Below are positions 15,919-27,355 of a stretch of 56,620 nucleotides of DNA, in pieces. The position numbers were made by a program, and so were the translations under genes. How positions within the stretch are numbered: position 1 is the stretch's first letter; the number at the start of each line of letters is the position of its first letter. This DNA comes from Clostridiales bacterium. Lineage in GTDB: Bacteria; Bacillota; Clostridia; Christensenellales; Aristaeellaceae. The stretch covers positions 1 through 56,620 of the forward strand of contig JAAYUF010000145.1 in NCBI GenBank assembly GCA_012517815.1. The letters are read 5' to 3'. The notes below the pieces were generated by a model, which saw only the letters and a program-made list of their open reading frames with translations, did not search any database and was not told where the DNA came from.

Positions 15919-18228
15919 ATGATGAATTTGGATTTGCTCAACGAACAGCAGCGCAAGGCGGCGGAAACGCTGGACGGTCCCGTGTTGATTTTGGCGGGCG
16001 CCGGCAGCGGCAAAACCAGGGCGCTGACCTTCCGAGTCGCCAACCTTATCGACCACGGCGTCGCGCCATGGCGGATTTTGGCGATCACGTTTACCAATAA
16101 GGCCGCGCGCGAAATGAAGGAGCGCATCCATGCCCTCGTCGGCGAGCGCGCGGATGAGGTTTGGATCAGCACCTTTCACGCCATGTGCGCCAAAATTCTG
16201 CGCCGGGATATCGAGAAACTGGGGTACACCCGTTCCTTTACCATATACGACGACGACGATCAGGGCAGCGTGCTCAATGACATCGTCAAACAGCTGAACA
16301 TCGACGACAAGGCCATGACCGTGCGCGAACTGCGCGCGAAGATCGGCGACGCCAAAAACCGGCTGCTGGCGCCGGACGAATGGTTCGCCCAATCCCCGCG
16401 GGATTTTCGCAGCCAGCAGATTCACGATGTGTACCATATTTACGAAACGCGCCTCAAAAGCGCCAACGCGCTGGACTTTGACGACCTGCTCGTGCGCGCG
16501 CTGGAGCTGTTCGCCGATCATCCGCCGGTGCTGGACAGCTACCGGCAGCGCTTTACCCACGTGCTGGTGGACGAATATCAGGATACAAACTTCGCCCAGT
16601 ATTCCCTGGTCAAGCTTCTGACCCAAAAAAGCCGCAACCTCTGCGTGGTGGGCGACGACGACCAGTCCATCTACGGCTGGCGCGGCGCGGATATCCGCAA
16701 CATCCTGGATTTTGAGAAGGATTTCCCGGACGCCACGGTCATCAAGCTGGAGCAGAACTACCGCAGCACCGCCAACATACTGGACGCCGCCAATCAGGTG
16801 ATCGCTCACAACGAGGGCCGCAAAGACAAGGCGCTGTGGACGCAGGAAGAGCCGGGCGAGCTGATCAAGCTGTTTTGCGCCGGCGACGAGCGCGAGGAAG
16901 CCGCCTGGATCTGTGACCGCATGCAGCAGCTGAAGCTGGCGGGGGACGCCTACGGCAGCATGGCGGTGCTGTACCGCACCAACGCGCAAAGCCGTGTTTT
17001 GGAAGAAATGCTCATGCGCGCCGGAATTCCCTACCGCATCTACGGCGGTCTGCGGTTCTACGACCGCAGGGAAGTCAAGGACATCATCGCGTACCTGCGC
17101 TGCATCGTCAACCCCAGCGACGACGTCAGCCTGCGCCGGATCATCAACCAGCCTAAACGCGCCATCGGCGAGAGCACCATTCAGGAACTGGTGCGCTATG
17201 CCGGCGAGAAGGAAATGCCGCTGTACAGCGCGCTGATCGACCTGCCGAATACGCTTTCCGCGCGCCCGCGCAAGTGCGTGCGGGAGTTCGGCGACCTGAT
17301 GAACGAGCTGGTGATGCAGCATGAGGAGATGCGCCTGAGCGATTTCGTCGCCCACGTGATCGAGCGCACGGGCCTGCGCGCGCAGTATGAAAAGGATCTG
17401 GCCGAGGAAGCCCGCTCCCGCGTGGAAAACATGGACGAGTTCATGGGCGCTGTGGCGGAGTACGAGCAGGCCGCGGACGAGCCCACGTTGGAAAACTATC
17501 TGGAAAACGTCGCGCTGATCACCGATCTGGACGCGGCGGAGACCAGCGCGCAGTATGTGACCCTGATGACCGTGCACAGCGCCAAGGGGCTGGAGTTTCC
17601 CACTGTGTTCATCTCCGGGCTGGAGGAAGGCATCTTCCCAAGCGCGCGCTGCATGCAGGAGGAATCCCGGCTGGAAGAGGAGCGGAGGCTCTGCTATGTC
17701 GCCATCACCCGCGCGATGCGGCACCTGTACATGAGCTACGCCTCCCAGCGAATGATCTACAACCAGCTCAGCTATAACGCGTCCAGCCGTTTTATCGGCG
17801 AGATCCCCAAACGCCTGGTGGATGACGAGTGGATCAGCAAGCGGGAACGGAGCTTTCCCGGCGCGATGGACGCCTACGGGCATCCCGCGACCAAACGCTT
17901 GCCCAAGCAGGAAGTGAAGGGGCCGATGTCCTTTGGCGTGCCCAAGATCGTCCCCAGCGGCGCAGGCATCGGCAACCGCAGCGCGGCGCTGGGCATCCAG
18001 GGCGTGCAGAAGGGTTTCACGCCCTCGGCCGCCGCGAGCATCGCTTCCGGCGCGCTATCGTCGCTGTTCGCGGTCGGCGACCGGGTGATGCACCGCAAAT
18101 TCGGGGAAGGGAACGTCATGGAGATTCGCGGCAATGGCGGCGATTCCCGGATCGTGATCTCGTTTGCCGCGTACGGTATCAAGGAGTTCGTGCTGAGCAT
18201 CGCGCCCATCGTCAAGGTAAACGAATAA
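15919..18228 (+). CDS. pcrA: ATP-dependent DNA helicase PcrA (UvrD/Rep family)
   Basis: 769 residues, near the usual 720-760. SF1A motifs appear in order: Q-motif 'LNEQQRKAAE', Walker A 'AGAGSGKTRALTFRV' (29-43), motif Ia 'ITFTNKAAREMKER', motif II 'VDEYQDTN', motif III 'VVGDDDQSIYGWRGAD', motif IV 'QNYRST', motif V 'VTLMTVHSAKGLEFP' and motif VI 'CYVAITRAM'. The C-terminal tail ends in a Tudor-like region ('VGDRVMHRKFGEGNVMEI'), as in PcrA. It unwinds DNA in repair and removes conflicts with transcription and recombination filaments. The start ATG follows GAGGATATC; a second ATG is directly adjacent. It lies 16 bases after yerC, so one operon is likely. Confidence 0.97.
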   Translation: MMNLDLLNEQQRKAAETLDGPVLILAGAGSGKTRALTFRVANLIDHGVAPWRILAITFTNKAAREMKERIHALVGERADEVWISTFHAMCAKILRRDIEKLGYTRSFTIYDDDDQGSVLNDIVKQLNIDDKAMTVRELRAKIGDAKNRLLAPDEWFAQSPRDFRSQQIHDVYHIYETRLKSANALDFDDLLVRALELFADHPPVLDSYRQRFTHVLVDEYQDTNFAQYSLVKLLTQKSRNLCVVGDDDQSIYGWRGADIRNILDFEKDFPDATVIKLEQNYRSTANILDAANQVIAHNEGRKDKALWTQEEPGELIKLFCAGDEREEAAWICDRMQQLKLAGDAYGSMAVLYRTNAQSRVLEEMLMRAGIPYRIYGGLRFYDRREVKDIIAYLRCIVNPSDDVSLRRIINQPKRAIGESTIQELVRYAGEKEMPLYSALIDLPNTLSARPRKCVREFGDLMNELVMQHEEMRLSDFVAHVIERTGLRAQYEKDLAEEARSRVENMDEFMGAVAEYEQAADEPTLENYLENVALITDLDAAETSAQYVTLMTVHSAKGLEFPTVFISGLEEGIFPSARCMQEESRLEEERRLCYVAITRAMRHLYMSYASQRMIYNQLSYNASSRFIGEIPKRLVDDEWISKRERSFPGAMDAYGHPATKRLPKQEVKGPMSFGVPKIVPSGAGIGNRSAALGIQGVQKGFTPSAAASIASGALSSLFAVGDRVMHRKFGEGNVMEIRGNGGDSRIVISFAAYGIKEFVLSIAPIVKVNE

Positions 18229-20718
<2,490 letters not shown>

Positions 20719-20807
20719 CAAACGAAGGCTTTCACAGCCGACCCGCAAACCGGCGCGGACGGGGGCATCGGGTTTCATTACCGCCACAGGAAACGGCGAA
20801 ATATCAG

Positions 20808-20846
20808 CGCCTGACGGCTATCGAGCTTGCCGCCAGGCGTGTTTTG
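20808..20846 (+). terminator. Probable ligA terminator
   Basis: CGCCTGACGGC (20808-20818) pairs with GCCGCCAGGCG (20829-20839) with one mismatch around a 10-base loop. TGTTTTGTG follows. It is about 90 bases after the ligA stop. Confidence 0.65.
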
Positions 20847-20961
20847 TGATGGGTGCTGAAGCGGTACCGCGTTTGCGGCTGCCTTGCCCCACAGGTGGCA
20901 TTGCCGCTCGGGTAAACGTCCTGCGGCAGGCGGAACGGCCCTGCCGGTCAACGCGATTTGA

Positions 20962-21984
20962 CTATAGCGGCTTGCCGGCGAGCACTTCCTGATAGTCGCG
21001 GTAGTTTTCCGCCAGCAGCGTCCGGGTTTTCAACCCGTAGGGGCAACGCGTTTCGCACTGGCCGCAATGGATGCAGTCCTCAATCTTCCGCATCATGGCC
21101 CGGTTCCGCTCGCTGAGCCATTGGGCGGAGGGAGAACGCCTCAGGAGCAGGGAAACGCGCGCGCATGTATGGATTTCGATCCCCGCGGGGCAAGGCATGC
21201 AATAGCCGCACCCGCGGCAAAAATGGCCCGACAACGCCGCGCGGTCCCGGTCGATGAGCGCGCGGATGTCGTCGCTCATCGCGGGCGGGTGAACAATCGT
21301 CGCCAGAAAGGCATCCAGCTCCTCCTCGCGCTGCATGCCCCAGATGGGGAGCACCCCCGGGAATTGCGCGATATAGGCATAGGCTGCGGCGGCATTGGTA
21401 ATCAGCCCGCCGGAAAGCGCCTTCATGGCGATAAAGCCCATGTTCGCCGCTTCGCAGGCATGGACCAGTTCCAGTTCTTTCTCCGTGGCCAGATAGCTGA
21501 ACGGAAACTGCAACGTTTCGTACAGGCCGCTCCGGATCGCCTCCCACGCCACGGCCAAGCGGTGGTTCGTAATGCCGATGTGGCGCACCTTGCCCTGCGC
21601 CCTGGCCTGCAGCATTGCGTCGTAAAGGCCGTCCGCGCCGCCGGGCCCGGGGCAGAAGGGCGGGTTATGGAACTGGTACAGATCGATCGCGTCGGTTCGC
21701 AGTTCTCGCAGGCTGGCGTGCAGATCCTTCCAGAACCCTTCGGCGTCCGTCGCCATGGTTTTACTGGCGATGGTCACGTGTGCACGCACGTCGCCCAGCG
21801 CATCGGCCAGCTTGCTTTCGCTGTCGGTATAGACGCGCGCGGTGTCAAAAAATGTGATCCCGTGCCGGTACGCCTTGCGTACAAGCCGCACGGCCGATTC
21901 CCGGTCGATGCGCTGCATCGGCAGCGCCCCGAAGCCGTTTCGGTTAGCCATGATCCCCGTTGAGCCGAGCCTGACCTGATCCAT
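20962..21984 (-). CDS. Aldo/keto reductase with C-terminal ferredoxin motifs
   Basis: 340 residues. The AKR barrel has 'LGSTGIMANRNGFGALPM' at the start, Asp in 'TFFDTARVYTDSE' (with catalytic Tyr), Lys in 'IASKTM', and 'DLYQFHN' with His. After about residue 265 there are two cysteine clusters: 'CRGCGYCMPCPAGI' and 'CIHCGQCETRCPYGL', each able to hold a [4Fe-4S] cluster. This AKR-ferredoxin fusion is common in anaerobes; it probably exchanges electrons between ferredoxin and a carbonyl substrate, unidentified. Start ATG at 21984 has a perfect AAAGGAGG. Confidence 0.9.
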   Translation of the reverse strand: MDQVRLGSTGIMANRNGFGALPMQRIDRESAVRLVRKAYRHGITFFDTARVYTDSESKLADALGDVRAHVTIASKTMATDAEGFWKDLHASLRELRTDAIDLYQFHNPPFCPGPGGADGLYDAMLQARAQGKVRHIGITNHRLAVAWEAIRSGLYETLQFPFSYLATEKELELVHACEAANMGFIAMKALSGGLITNAAAAYAYIAQFPGVLPIWGMQREEELDAFLATIVHPPAMSDDIRALIDRDRAALSGHFCRGCGYCMPCPAGIEIHTCARVSLLLRRSPSAQWLSERNRAMMRKIEDCIHCGQCETRCPYGLKTRTLLAENYRDYQEVLAGKPL

Positions 21985-22084
21985 CCGCGATTCCTCCTTT
22001 AGTGACGCAGACAGTATACCATACAACGGCCCGCGGGTGAAACGGCCTGACTGAAAGGCCGGCGTGGCCTGCCGAAAAACCCTG

Positions 22085-22256
22085 CCGCAGCGGAACCGGG
22101 CCAAGGGCGCCGGGGGGAAGCGCAGTCTGCGACCGCTTCCGCGAAGCTGAAAGCGATCCGGAGACGGGAGGCTCCCAAGCGTAGGGCGCGGCACTGCCCT
22201 GGGTTTGGGAAACCTCCGGGAACAACCCTTGCGAGGTTCGGGGCGCCGGAGGCGAG
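22085..22256 (+). repeat. Dispersed repeat B, copy 1
   Basis: About 170 bases related to 27571-27745. Shared blocks in the same order include AACCGGG, GGGCGCCGGGGGGA, a CCGCTT..CGAAGC block, CCGGGAACAACC, GGTT and GGCGCCGGAGGCG or its variant. It is non-coding. Confidence 0.6.
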
Positions 22257-22306
22257 CCTGCGGCCAGTGGCCGCTTTGGCGAAGCCAAAAGTGAACCGAA
22301 GGCGTG
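22240..22306 (+). repeat. Partial repeat B unit next to the palindrome
   Basis: The block from 22240 (GCGCCGGAGGCGAGCCTGCG, then GGCCGCTTTGGCGAAGCC) matches the front half of repeat B at 27595-27650. It follows copy 1 directly, so repeat B is partly duplicated in tandem here. Confidence 0.5.
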
Positions 22307-22358
22307 CGGTTTAGTCGTCGGGTTGGGCATGGCCATGCCCAACCCGACGACTAAACCG
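22307..22358. repeat. Perfect 52-bp palindrome
   Basis: Two 26-base arms, complementary without a mismatch and without a loop (centre GGCC at 22331-22334). The ends read CGGTTTAGTC and GACTAAACCG. It lies between repeat B and repeat A, about 300 bases upstream on the map of the 3' end of the CHAP-like gene. No T-run follows on either side. Confidence 0.95.
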
Positions 22359-22369
22359 ACCAGAATTGC

Positions 22370-22460
22370 CCGAAAGCCTTATGCCGAAGCGTTTTGTCAA
22401 GGCGAGCGAGCAGCCCGAAGGGTTGGGAGGCAAACGACGACGGCCGCCCGTTTGCATGGA
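22370..22460 (+). repeat. Dispersed repeat A, right half (copy 2)
   Basis: About 90 bases matching the right half of copy 1: GAAAGCCTTATGCCGAAGCG, GCGAGCGAGCAGCCCGAAGG, then GGGAGGC and GCATGG. The left half seen in full copies is missing and replaced by the palindrome. Confidence 0.7.
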
Positions 22461-22649
22461 TCAGCGGGTTGGGATGGCCTGTCAGGCCGGCGCGCGCTCT
22501 TCCCGGGTTCGGGCCGGAACCCGACGCTCCCTGTTTTCGGCGGATTGCGCCTCCTCCGTTTGGCGCGCGGGCGTAGGGCAAACCGGAAGGCGAGGCGGTT
22601 CGCGCCGATCCGATGAAGATCCCCGGCCGCCTGCTAAGCTGACGGCGCG

Positions 22650-23585
22650 TCAGTCGGGCTGCGGGGCGTCGTAATGCGGGCGTCCGAAAGCGATTACCCA
22701 GTCGGCGTATGTCCCGCCCTCCTTTTCATCCGAGCTGCGGTTGAGCGCGACGCCCAAGCGCCCGTTTTCCAGGCGGACGTTGCCCTGAACAAACTCAAAG
22801 GTGTCGCCGTACACCGCGGTAACCAGCCCGACGTGGTTCGCGTTGCCGTGCCAGTCGGTCCGGTAGCCTTGATGGAGCTTTTCCTGTTCAGCGGCTTTCG
22901 AACCCCAGATGAAAAACACCAGATCCCCCGGCTGGGGCGATGCGGCGGGGTCAACGACGTCAACATGAAAACGCGCGCTGTGAACCGAGCGGCACTGCCG
23001 GCAGGGGATGCTGGCGGCGTCGACTCCCTCGTAGAGGTCGATCCCGGCGAACACGGCTTTCAACCCTACGGCGCTGGGCAGACGCACCTGTTTGGCGCAC
23101 CAGCCGATGTAGGCGGCACACCAGTCGTCCTCCAACGTCATGTCGCAGTCCTGCAAAATCTGCTCGGTATCGTCGGAGCCGACGCTTTCCAGCGCCGCGC
23201 GGATCAGCCAGTCGATTCTCTCCGCAGCGTCGGTCGGGTAGACGGTCAACGTTATGGAAGACTTCCACTCGCGCGGGTCCCCGTCGGCCACTACGATGGC
23301 CGTGATGCCGAGTTCTCCGCTTTCCGTCGGCGTATAAGTGACGTAGTTGCGCCGTTTCCGCTCCAGCGGCAGGACCAGCGTGCCGGTCGGTTCCCGCACC
23401 TCGATCCAGCCGGTGGTAAAGCCGGTTGCCGTAACGCCGATGAGGATGGGCCGCCCGACCCACTGCGACTTTTCCCTGGCCGGGCCGGTCAGCGTGACGC
23501 GGGGCGTTTCCGCCGCTGCGACGCTCCCGCCAAGCGCGATCAATACGGACAACGCCACCCCAAGCGACAATCGCCAAAGCCGCAT
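22650..23585 (-). CDS. Secreted CHAP-like amidase/peptidase domain protein
   Basis: 311 residues with a cleavable-type signal peptide ('LSLGVALSVLIALGGSVAAA', about 6-25). A beta domain with 'VTLTGPAREKSQWVGRPI' (about 30-140) may bind the wall. The C-terminal part looks like a CHAP domain: Cys in 'DDWCAAYIGWCAKQ', 'PQPGDLVFFIW', His in 'NANHVGLVTAVYG' and a following Asn/Gly-rich strand. CHAP enzymes cut peptidoglycan peptide or amide bonds. A 'CRQC' pair interrupts the domain. The ATG at 23585 has GGAGG 8 bases upstream; the longer reading without a signal is rejected. Confidence 0.75.
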   Translation of the reverse strand: MRLWRLSLGVALSVLIALGGSVAAAETPRVTLTGPAREKSQWVGRPILIGVTATGFTTGWIEVREPTGTLVLPLERKRRNYVTYTPTESGELGITAIVVADGDPREWKSSITLTVYPTDAAERIDWLIRAALESVGSDDTEQILQDCDMTLEDDWCAAYIGWCAKQVRLPSAVGLKAVFAGIDLYEGVDAASIPCRQCRSVHSARFHVDVVDPAASPQPGDLVFFIWGSKAAEQEKLHQGYRTDWHGNANHVGLVTAVYGDTFEFVQGNVRLENGRLGVALNRSSDEKEGGTYADWVIAFGRPHYDAPQPD

Positions 23586-23757
23586 ACCTCCGGCCTCCTT
23601 CGGTTCTTCCTGCGCTCGACCGATCCGGCCGAGAACGAATCTCCCGGGCTGAAATGCCTGCCCCCGCGAAAGGCGCAAGCCCATCGCGCCGTCCGCACAG
23701 GCAGCGATAACGGCGGCGGAAACACCAAAATCCCGTTGGGTTTTCAGAAACGCGGTA
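23586..23757. other. Divergent spacer, nothing else recognised
   Basis: This stretch lies between the CHAP-like gene (-) and the promoter of the small secreted protein (+). No coding frame is supported. Confidence 0.5.
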
Positions 23758-23786
23758 TTGCCAACCGCTACCCAAACGCTTATAAT
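23758..23786 (+). promoter_or_regulatory. Sigma-A promoter for the small secreted protein
   Basis: -35 TTGCCA (23758-23763), 17 bases, perfect -10 TATAAT (23781-23786). The -35 is part of GTATTGCCA, a pattern shared with other promoters in the window. Confidence 0.75.
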
Positions 23787-23875
23787 CGTATCACAAAGGA
23801 AATGGTTCCCAACCCTCCCCGGTGCGCCGCGCCTTCTTACGCCGATCCCATCCCAAAAACAAGGAGGTTCATCTC

Positions 23876-24460
23876 ATGAAGATGAGCAACAAGTCTCTGC
23901 GAAACGCACTCTGCCTGACGATGGCCGTGCTGCTGCTGACGATGCTGAGCGTTCCCGCGCTGTCGCTGGAAAAGGCGCCGGGGTTCAGTTTCCGTGGCGG
24001 CATCGAGTTTGGCATGACCATGGATGAGGTCAAGAACCTCGAAACCGGCGGCAATTCCTACACGGGCGAGGACTACGTTTTCTACTTCGATCAGGAGCAA
24101 AGCGGGCGGACCATCACGCTGGGCTACCACTTCAACGAATCAACCAAGCTGCTGGAAAACATATCGGTTTCGCTGGAGGATAAGCTGGACGGCGTGGACG
24201 AATACGTGACGGATTTCGACAGCATCGATCAGTCGTTGTCCGGCGCGTTTGAGAACGGAGGCTTTGAGAAGTACCTGAGCTGGTCGAGCGGGATGGAGGA
24301 AGAGCAAAACGCGGACGAATACAAGGACGCGCTGGCTCGCGGAGACGTGACGCTGATTTCCAGCTGGAGCGGCGACGGCGTTGAAATCTACCATCTGCTG
24401 TCCTGCTATGACAACTCGTACTCCCATATGATCATGTATTACCCCGAAGGGGGCATTTGA
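23876..24460 (+). CDS. Small secreted protein of unknown function
   Basis: 194 residues. The signal peptide is at about 1-27 ('LCLTMAVLLLTMLSVPALS', cleavage near the Ser-Leu-Glu). The mature part is acidic and beta-rich: 'FSFRGGIEFGMTMDEVKNLE' resembles the start of small PepSY/SmpA-like or BamE-like domains ('GMTxxEV'), then 'YHFNESTKLLENISVSLED', 'YVTDFDSIDQSLSGAFE' and a hydrophobic, Tyr-rich end. No catalytic motif. The ATG at 23876 is fixed by AAGGAGG (23861-23867), and the gene has its own promoter and terminator, so it is a single-gene unit. Confidence 0.78.
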   Translation: MKMSNKSLRNALCLTMAVLLLTMLSVPALSLEKAPGFSFRGGIEFGMTMDEVKNLETGGNSYTGEDYVFYFDQEQSGRTITLGYHFNESTKLLENISVSLEDKLDGVDEYVTDFDSIDQSLSGAFENGGFEKYLSWSSGMEEEQNADEYKDALARGDVTLISSWSGDGVEIYHLLSCYDNSYSHMIMYYPEGGI

Positions 24461-24544
24461 CAGGAAAGGCGATCGGCTCCCGTACGTCCCAACGGCATAC
24501 GGCCGGCCCCTTCTCGCCTGAACCGGCCGGCAACCGCGCGCAAG

Positions 24545-24573
24545 GCGCCGCTCCTGTGCGGCGGCGCTTTTTT
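24545..24573 (+). terminator. Rho-independent terminator after the secreted protein
   Basis: GCGCCGC (24545-24551) pairs with GCGGCGC (24561-24567), followed by six T. It is about 85 bases past the stop. Confidence 0.85.
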
Positions 24574-24595
24574 ACGCGCGCCGCGCCCGGCCTCC

Positions 24596-25942
24596 TCAGG
24601 CGCAAACCACGCAGTTGCGGCCGGCGTTCTTGGCCGAATACAGCGCGTCGTCCGCGAAGCTGACCAACTGCTGTACGTCAGCGATGCGGTCGTTGGGGCA
24701 GGAGGCGACGCCCAGGCTTACCGTGACGCGAATCTCCTGTTCCTCATTGCGCACGACGGTGTCGCTGATCATGATGCGGATGCGCTCCGCCACCAGGTTG
24801 GCGTCGTACTGGCCGGCCCCGGGCAGCACGCAGAGGAACTCCTCCCCGCCGTAGCGGATGAGCACGTCGCCCTCGCGTACGGCCTGCGAGATGGTGCGCA
24901 CGATGGACAGGATGATCTTGTCGCCGACCAGATGCCCGTAAGTATCGTTGATCACCTTGAAATGATCGATGTCCAGCATGATCAGCGAAAGCGCGGTGTT
25001 CGTGCGCACGGCCCGGCTCAGCTCCTCCTGAATGCGGTTGAAGCCGAAACGCCGGTTGTAGATGCCCGTGAGAGAATCCAGCGCGGCCAGCCGCTGCATC
25101 TGCTGGTGCGTGATGGCGTTGTGGAAAGCCATGGCGAGGATCGGCCCGTAGGAACGGAGGCGTTCCGTCGCCTTTATGGCAAAAGGCGCGGAAGAAGCCA
25201 ACATCAGGACGCCCAACAGCACCTGTTTGTAGATCAGCGGTTCCAAAATCAGCTCCCGCGGAGAAAAATCCGCGATCAGCCCGTTGAGGGCGATCCCTTC
25301 GGGGAATTGGATCATGTAACGCTCCCGCTGCCTGACCGCCTGGACGATCAGCGGATTCTTATCAAGCGCTTGCGGGTTTTGAATTGCCAGCGAGGCGCAC
25401 ACGGAAAGCTCCCCGCCGCCCTCCACCAGGATGGCGCCGCCGCTGGAACCCGTCAGCCGGATCAGGCTGCGCAGGGTTTCGTCCGCAAGGGTGTCCAGCT
25501 CCAGATGCGCGGTCAGCATTTCAGACAGGCGCTGCAAATCGGACTGATCCTGAAGGACTTCCGACAGGGTTTGAATCAGGCGGTTGAAGGACTCCGCGCT
25601 CTCCCCAAGCTCATCCTCGGAATCGACGCTGATGGAACAGTGATCCGGCGTGCACCGGGCGCAGCTGTCGCCGCCCATGTCGGCCAGGATACCCTCCACA
25701 TGCTTCATCTTCCGCGACAGCAGCCTGATGCGCGTGCCGACCGTCCTGCGGGCGAGCGCGATGTTCAGGCCCGCCAGCAACATACCCGCCGCAACGCAGG
25801 CGAGAAAAAAGGACAACCGGAAGATCAGGTTGCGCGGCACGTTCAGCAGCACCAGAAAAAACGGGAAGGTAATCCCGACAACGACGCCCAGCAACAGCAT
25901 GAAAATGGTCAGGTCTGTGAAAACCTTCTTCGTCAGCCGCAT
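24596..25942 (-). CDS. Membrane diguanylate cyclase with GAF-like sensor
   Basis: 448 residues: two N-terminal membrane helices (about 10-65), a HAMP-like linker, a GAF-like sensor (about 150-285) and a GGDEF domain from about 295. The active site is 'RYGGEEFLCVLPG', with 'LDSLTGIYNRR' and 'MLDIDHFKVINDTYGH' upstream. 'REGD' five residues before GGEEF fits the inhibitory I-site (RxxD), so product inhibition is expected. It makes c-di-GMP from two GTP. Unusual: 'CARCTPDHC' in the linker region (about 95-105), a possible metal or redox site. The ATG at 25942 has AGAGGTG upstream. Confidence 0.92.
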   Translation of the reverse strand: MRLTKKVFTDLTIFMLLLGVVVGITFPFFLVLLNVPRNLIFRLSFFLACVAAGMLLAGLNIALARRTVGTRIRLLSRKMKHVEGILADMGGDSCARCTPDHCSISVDSEDELGESAESFNRLIQTLSEVLQDQSDLQRLSEMLTAHLELDTLADETLRSLIRLTGSSGGAILVEGGGELSVCASLAIQNPQALDKNPLIVQAVRQRERYMIQFPEGIALNGLIADFSPRELILEPLIYKQVLLGVLMLASSAPFAIKATERLRSYGPILAMAFHNAITHQQMQRLAALDSLTGIYNRRFGFNRIQEELSRAVRTNTALSLIMLDIDHFKVINDTYGHLVGDKIILSIVRTISQAVREGDVLIRYGGEEFLCVLPGAGQYDANLVAERIRIMISDTVVRNEEQEIRVTVSLGVASCPNDRIADVQQLVSFADDALYSAKNAGRNCVVCA

Positions 25943-26038
25943 GGCCACACCTCTTCCATTATCAGAAAACCCGGCCGGGACGGCGTTATCCAAACCGGTC
26001 GGGTCTGCTGGCGGTTTTGCCTCCGCCTGTTTTCATCT

Positions 26039-26066
26039 ATTGTAAGGCATATCGGAAACCTGTCAA
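26039..26066 (-). promoter_or_regulatory. Sigma-A promoter for the GAF-GGDEF gene
   Basis: On the - strand: consensus -35 TTGACA (26061-26066), 16 bases, -10 TACAAT (26039-26044). This shows that the two GGDEF genes are not simply one operon. Confidence 0.75.
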
Positions 26067-26146
26067 GGGCTTGATTGTCCACATTCTATCACCGCAAGAA
26101 CGTAAAGGCGGCCGTTGACCGCCTGAAACATGCGGCGTCCGGGTTT

Positions 26147-27355
26147 TCAACCGTCTTGCGCCGGTTGGCGCGCACGGTCGGCCGCGCGCCTTTTGAGCGA
26201 CGCTTTGCTTTCGTACAGGCGTATATCGGCCGCTGCGAAGAAACGGTCGAACGTCTGATACTCCGGGGACCATTCCGCAATGCCCGCGCTGATGGTCATG
26301 GGATAGGGAGCCTGTTCGGCCTTCAGCGCCTGCGCCATTTTTCGGTTGATCTGCTCCACCAGCCCGGCCATGCGCGGCCGGCCGCCCATTTTTGTTACAA
26401 TGACAAACTCGTCCCCGCCGTACCGGCTGTAAAACGTGCTGCGGCCGCAGACGGCATGCAGGACGGTCGCCATCATTTTCAACGCGTGGTCGCCGACCAT
26501 GTGGCCGTACTGGTCGTTAATCTGCTTGAAATTGTTGATATCCAGCACGGCAAGGCAGAGGGTCTGGCACCGTTGCGCATCCTGCAGGAGGCTGCGCAGA
26601 TACATATCGGTCTGCCGGCGGTTGAACAGGCCGGTCAGCGAATCGGTGGAAATCTCGATGTTTTGCAGGTTCAGGTAGAAGATCAGCAACGCGAAAACCG
26701 AGGTCAGCCAGACGACCGTCACCTGATTGTAGAACACCAGGATGGCGCCGCCCACCAACGGGAACATCGGGAACAGGAGCAGCGCGCGAATGCCCGCCCG
26801 GTTGGGGAGGTAGGCGCCTTCCTGCCCGGTGCGGCGCACCCTCGCCCCGGCCCGAAACAGTCGCACAAACGCGAGCGGGAGCAGGCAGTAGGAAAGCACA
26901 AACGAAAGCGCCAGCAGCGAACCCCGGCTGTATACGTTATCCGGGCCGATCCGGTGCAGCAGCGCGCTTTGCACGCTCCACAGCGACAGCAGCAGGTTGA
27001 TCCCCAACGGGATCAGGTAGAACCGACGGTACCTTCGCCCAAGGGCGACGGGCACGCCCAGCTTGATATCGCAAAAGCTCAGATAGAGGACCGATACCAC
27101 GGGCGTGAGGCTGTAATAACCGGCTGTAACGGCGAGGTTGAGCGCGCGCGCCCCCGGAAAAACCTGCCCGTTGAGCAGCCAGGTGGCGCCGTCCAGAACG
27201 AGCAGCACGATATTGGTGATCATCATCCATCGGAACAGCCGCTGATCATGCAACATCGTCTGCGCCTGACGGGTTGAATAATCGATAAGGAGCACGAGCA
27301 GCACGATCAATGCAAACACGTTGACGACAATAGCCGGCATCCAGGATGGAACCAT
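26147..27355 (-). CDS. Multi-spanning membrane diguanylate cyclase
   Basis: 402 residues. The N-terminal ~225 residues hold six or seven membrane helices in the style of 7TM/MASE-type sensors ('VVNVFALIVLLVLLIDY', 'WMMITNIVLLVLDGATWLL', 'LALSFVLSYCLLPLAFV', 'LTSVFALLIFYLNL'). The GGDEF domain follows: 'STDSLTGLFNRRQTDMYL', 'LDINNFKQINDQYGHMVGD' and active site 'RYGGDEFVIVTK'. There is no RxxD at the I-site position ('GRST' instead), so unlike its neighbour it should lack classical product inhibition. It probably makes c-di-GMP in response to a membrane or external signal. Confidence 0.92.
   Translation of the reverse strand: MVPSWMPAIVVNVFALIVLLVLLIDYSTRQAQTMLHDQRLFRWMMITNIVLLVLDGATWLLNGQVFPGARALNLAVTAGYYSLTPVVSVLYLSFCDIKLGVPVALGRRYRRFYLIPLGINLLLSLWSVQSALLHRIGPDNVYSRGSLLALSFVLSYCLLPLAFVRLFRAGARVRRTGQEGAYLPNRAGIRALLLFPMFPLVGGAILVFYNQVTVVWLTSVFALLIFYLNLQNIEISTDSLTGLFNRRQTDMYLRSLLQDAQRCQTLCLAVLDINNFKQINDQYGHMVGDHALKMMATVLHAVCGRSTFYSRYGGDEFVIVTKMGGRPRMAGLVEQINRKMAQALKAEQAPYPMTISAGIAEWSPEYQTFDRFFAAADIRLYESKASLKRRAADRARQPAQDG

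Noticed and set aside
15889-17883. 664-codon open frame on the - strand across pcrA
   Set aside because: A shadow of pcrA; no recognisable domain and skewed composition.
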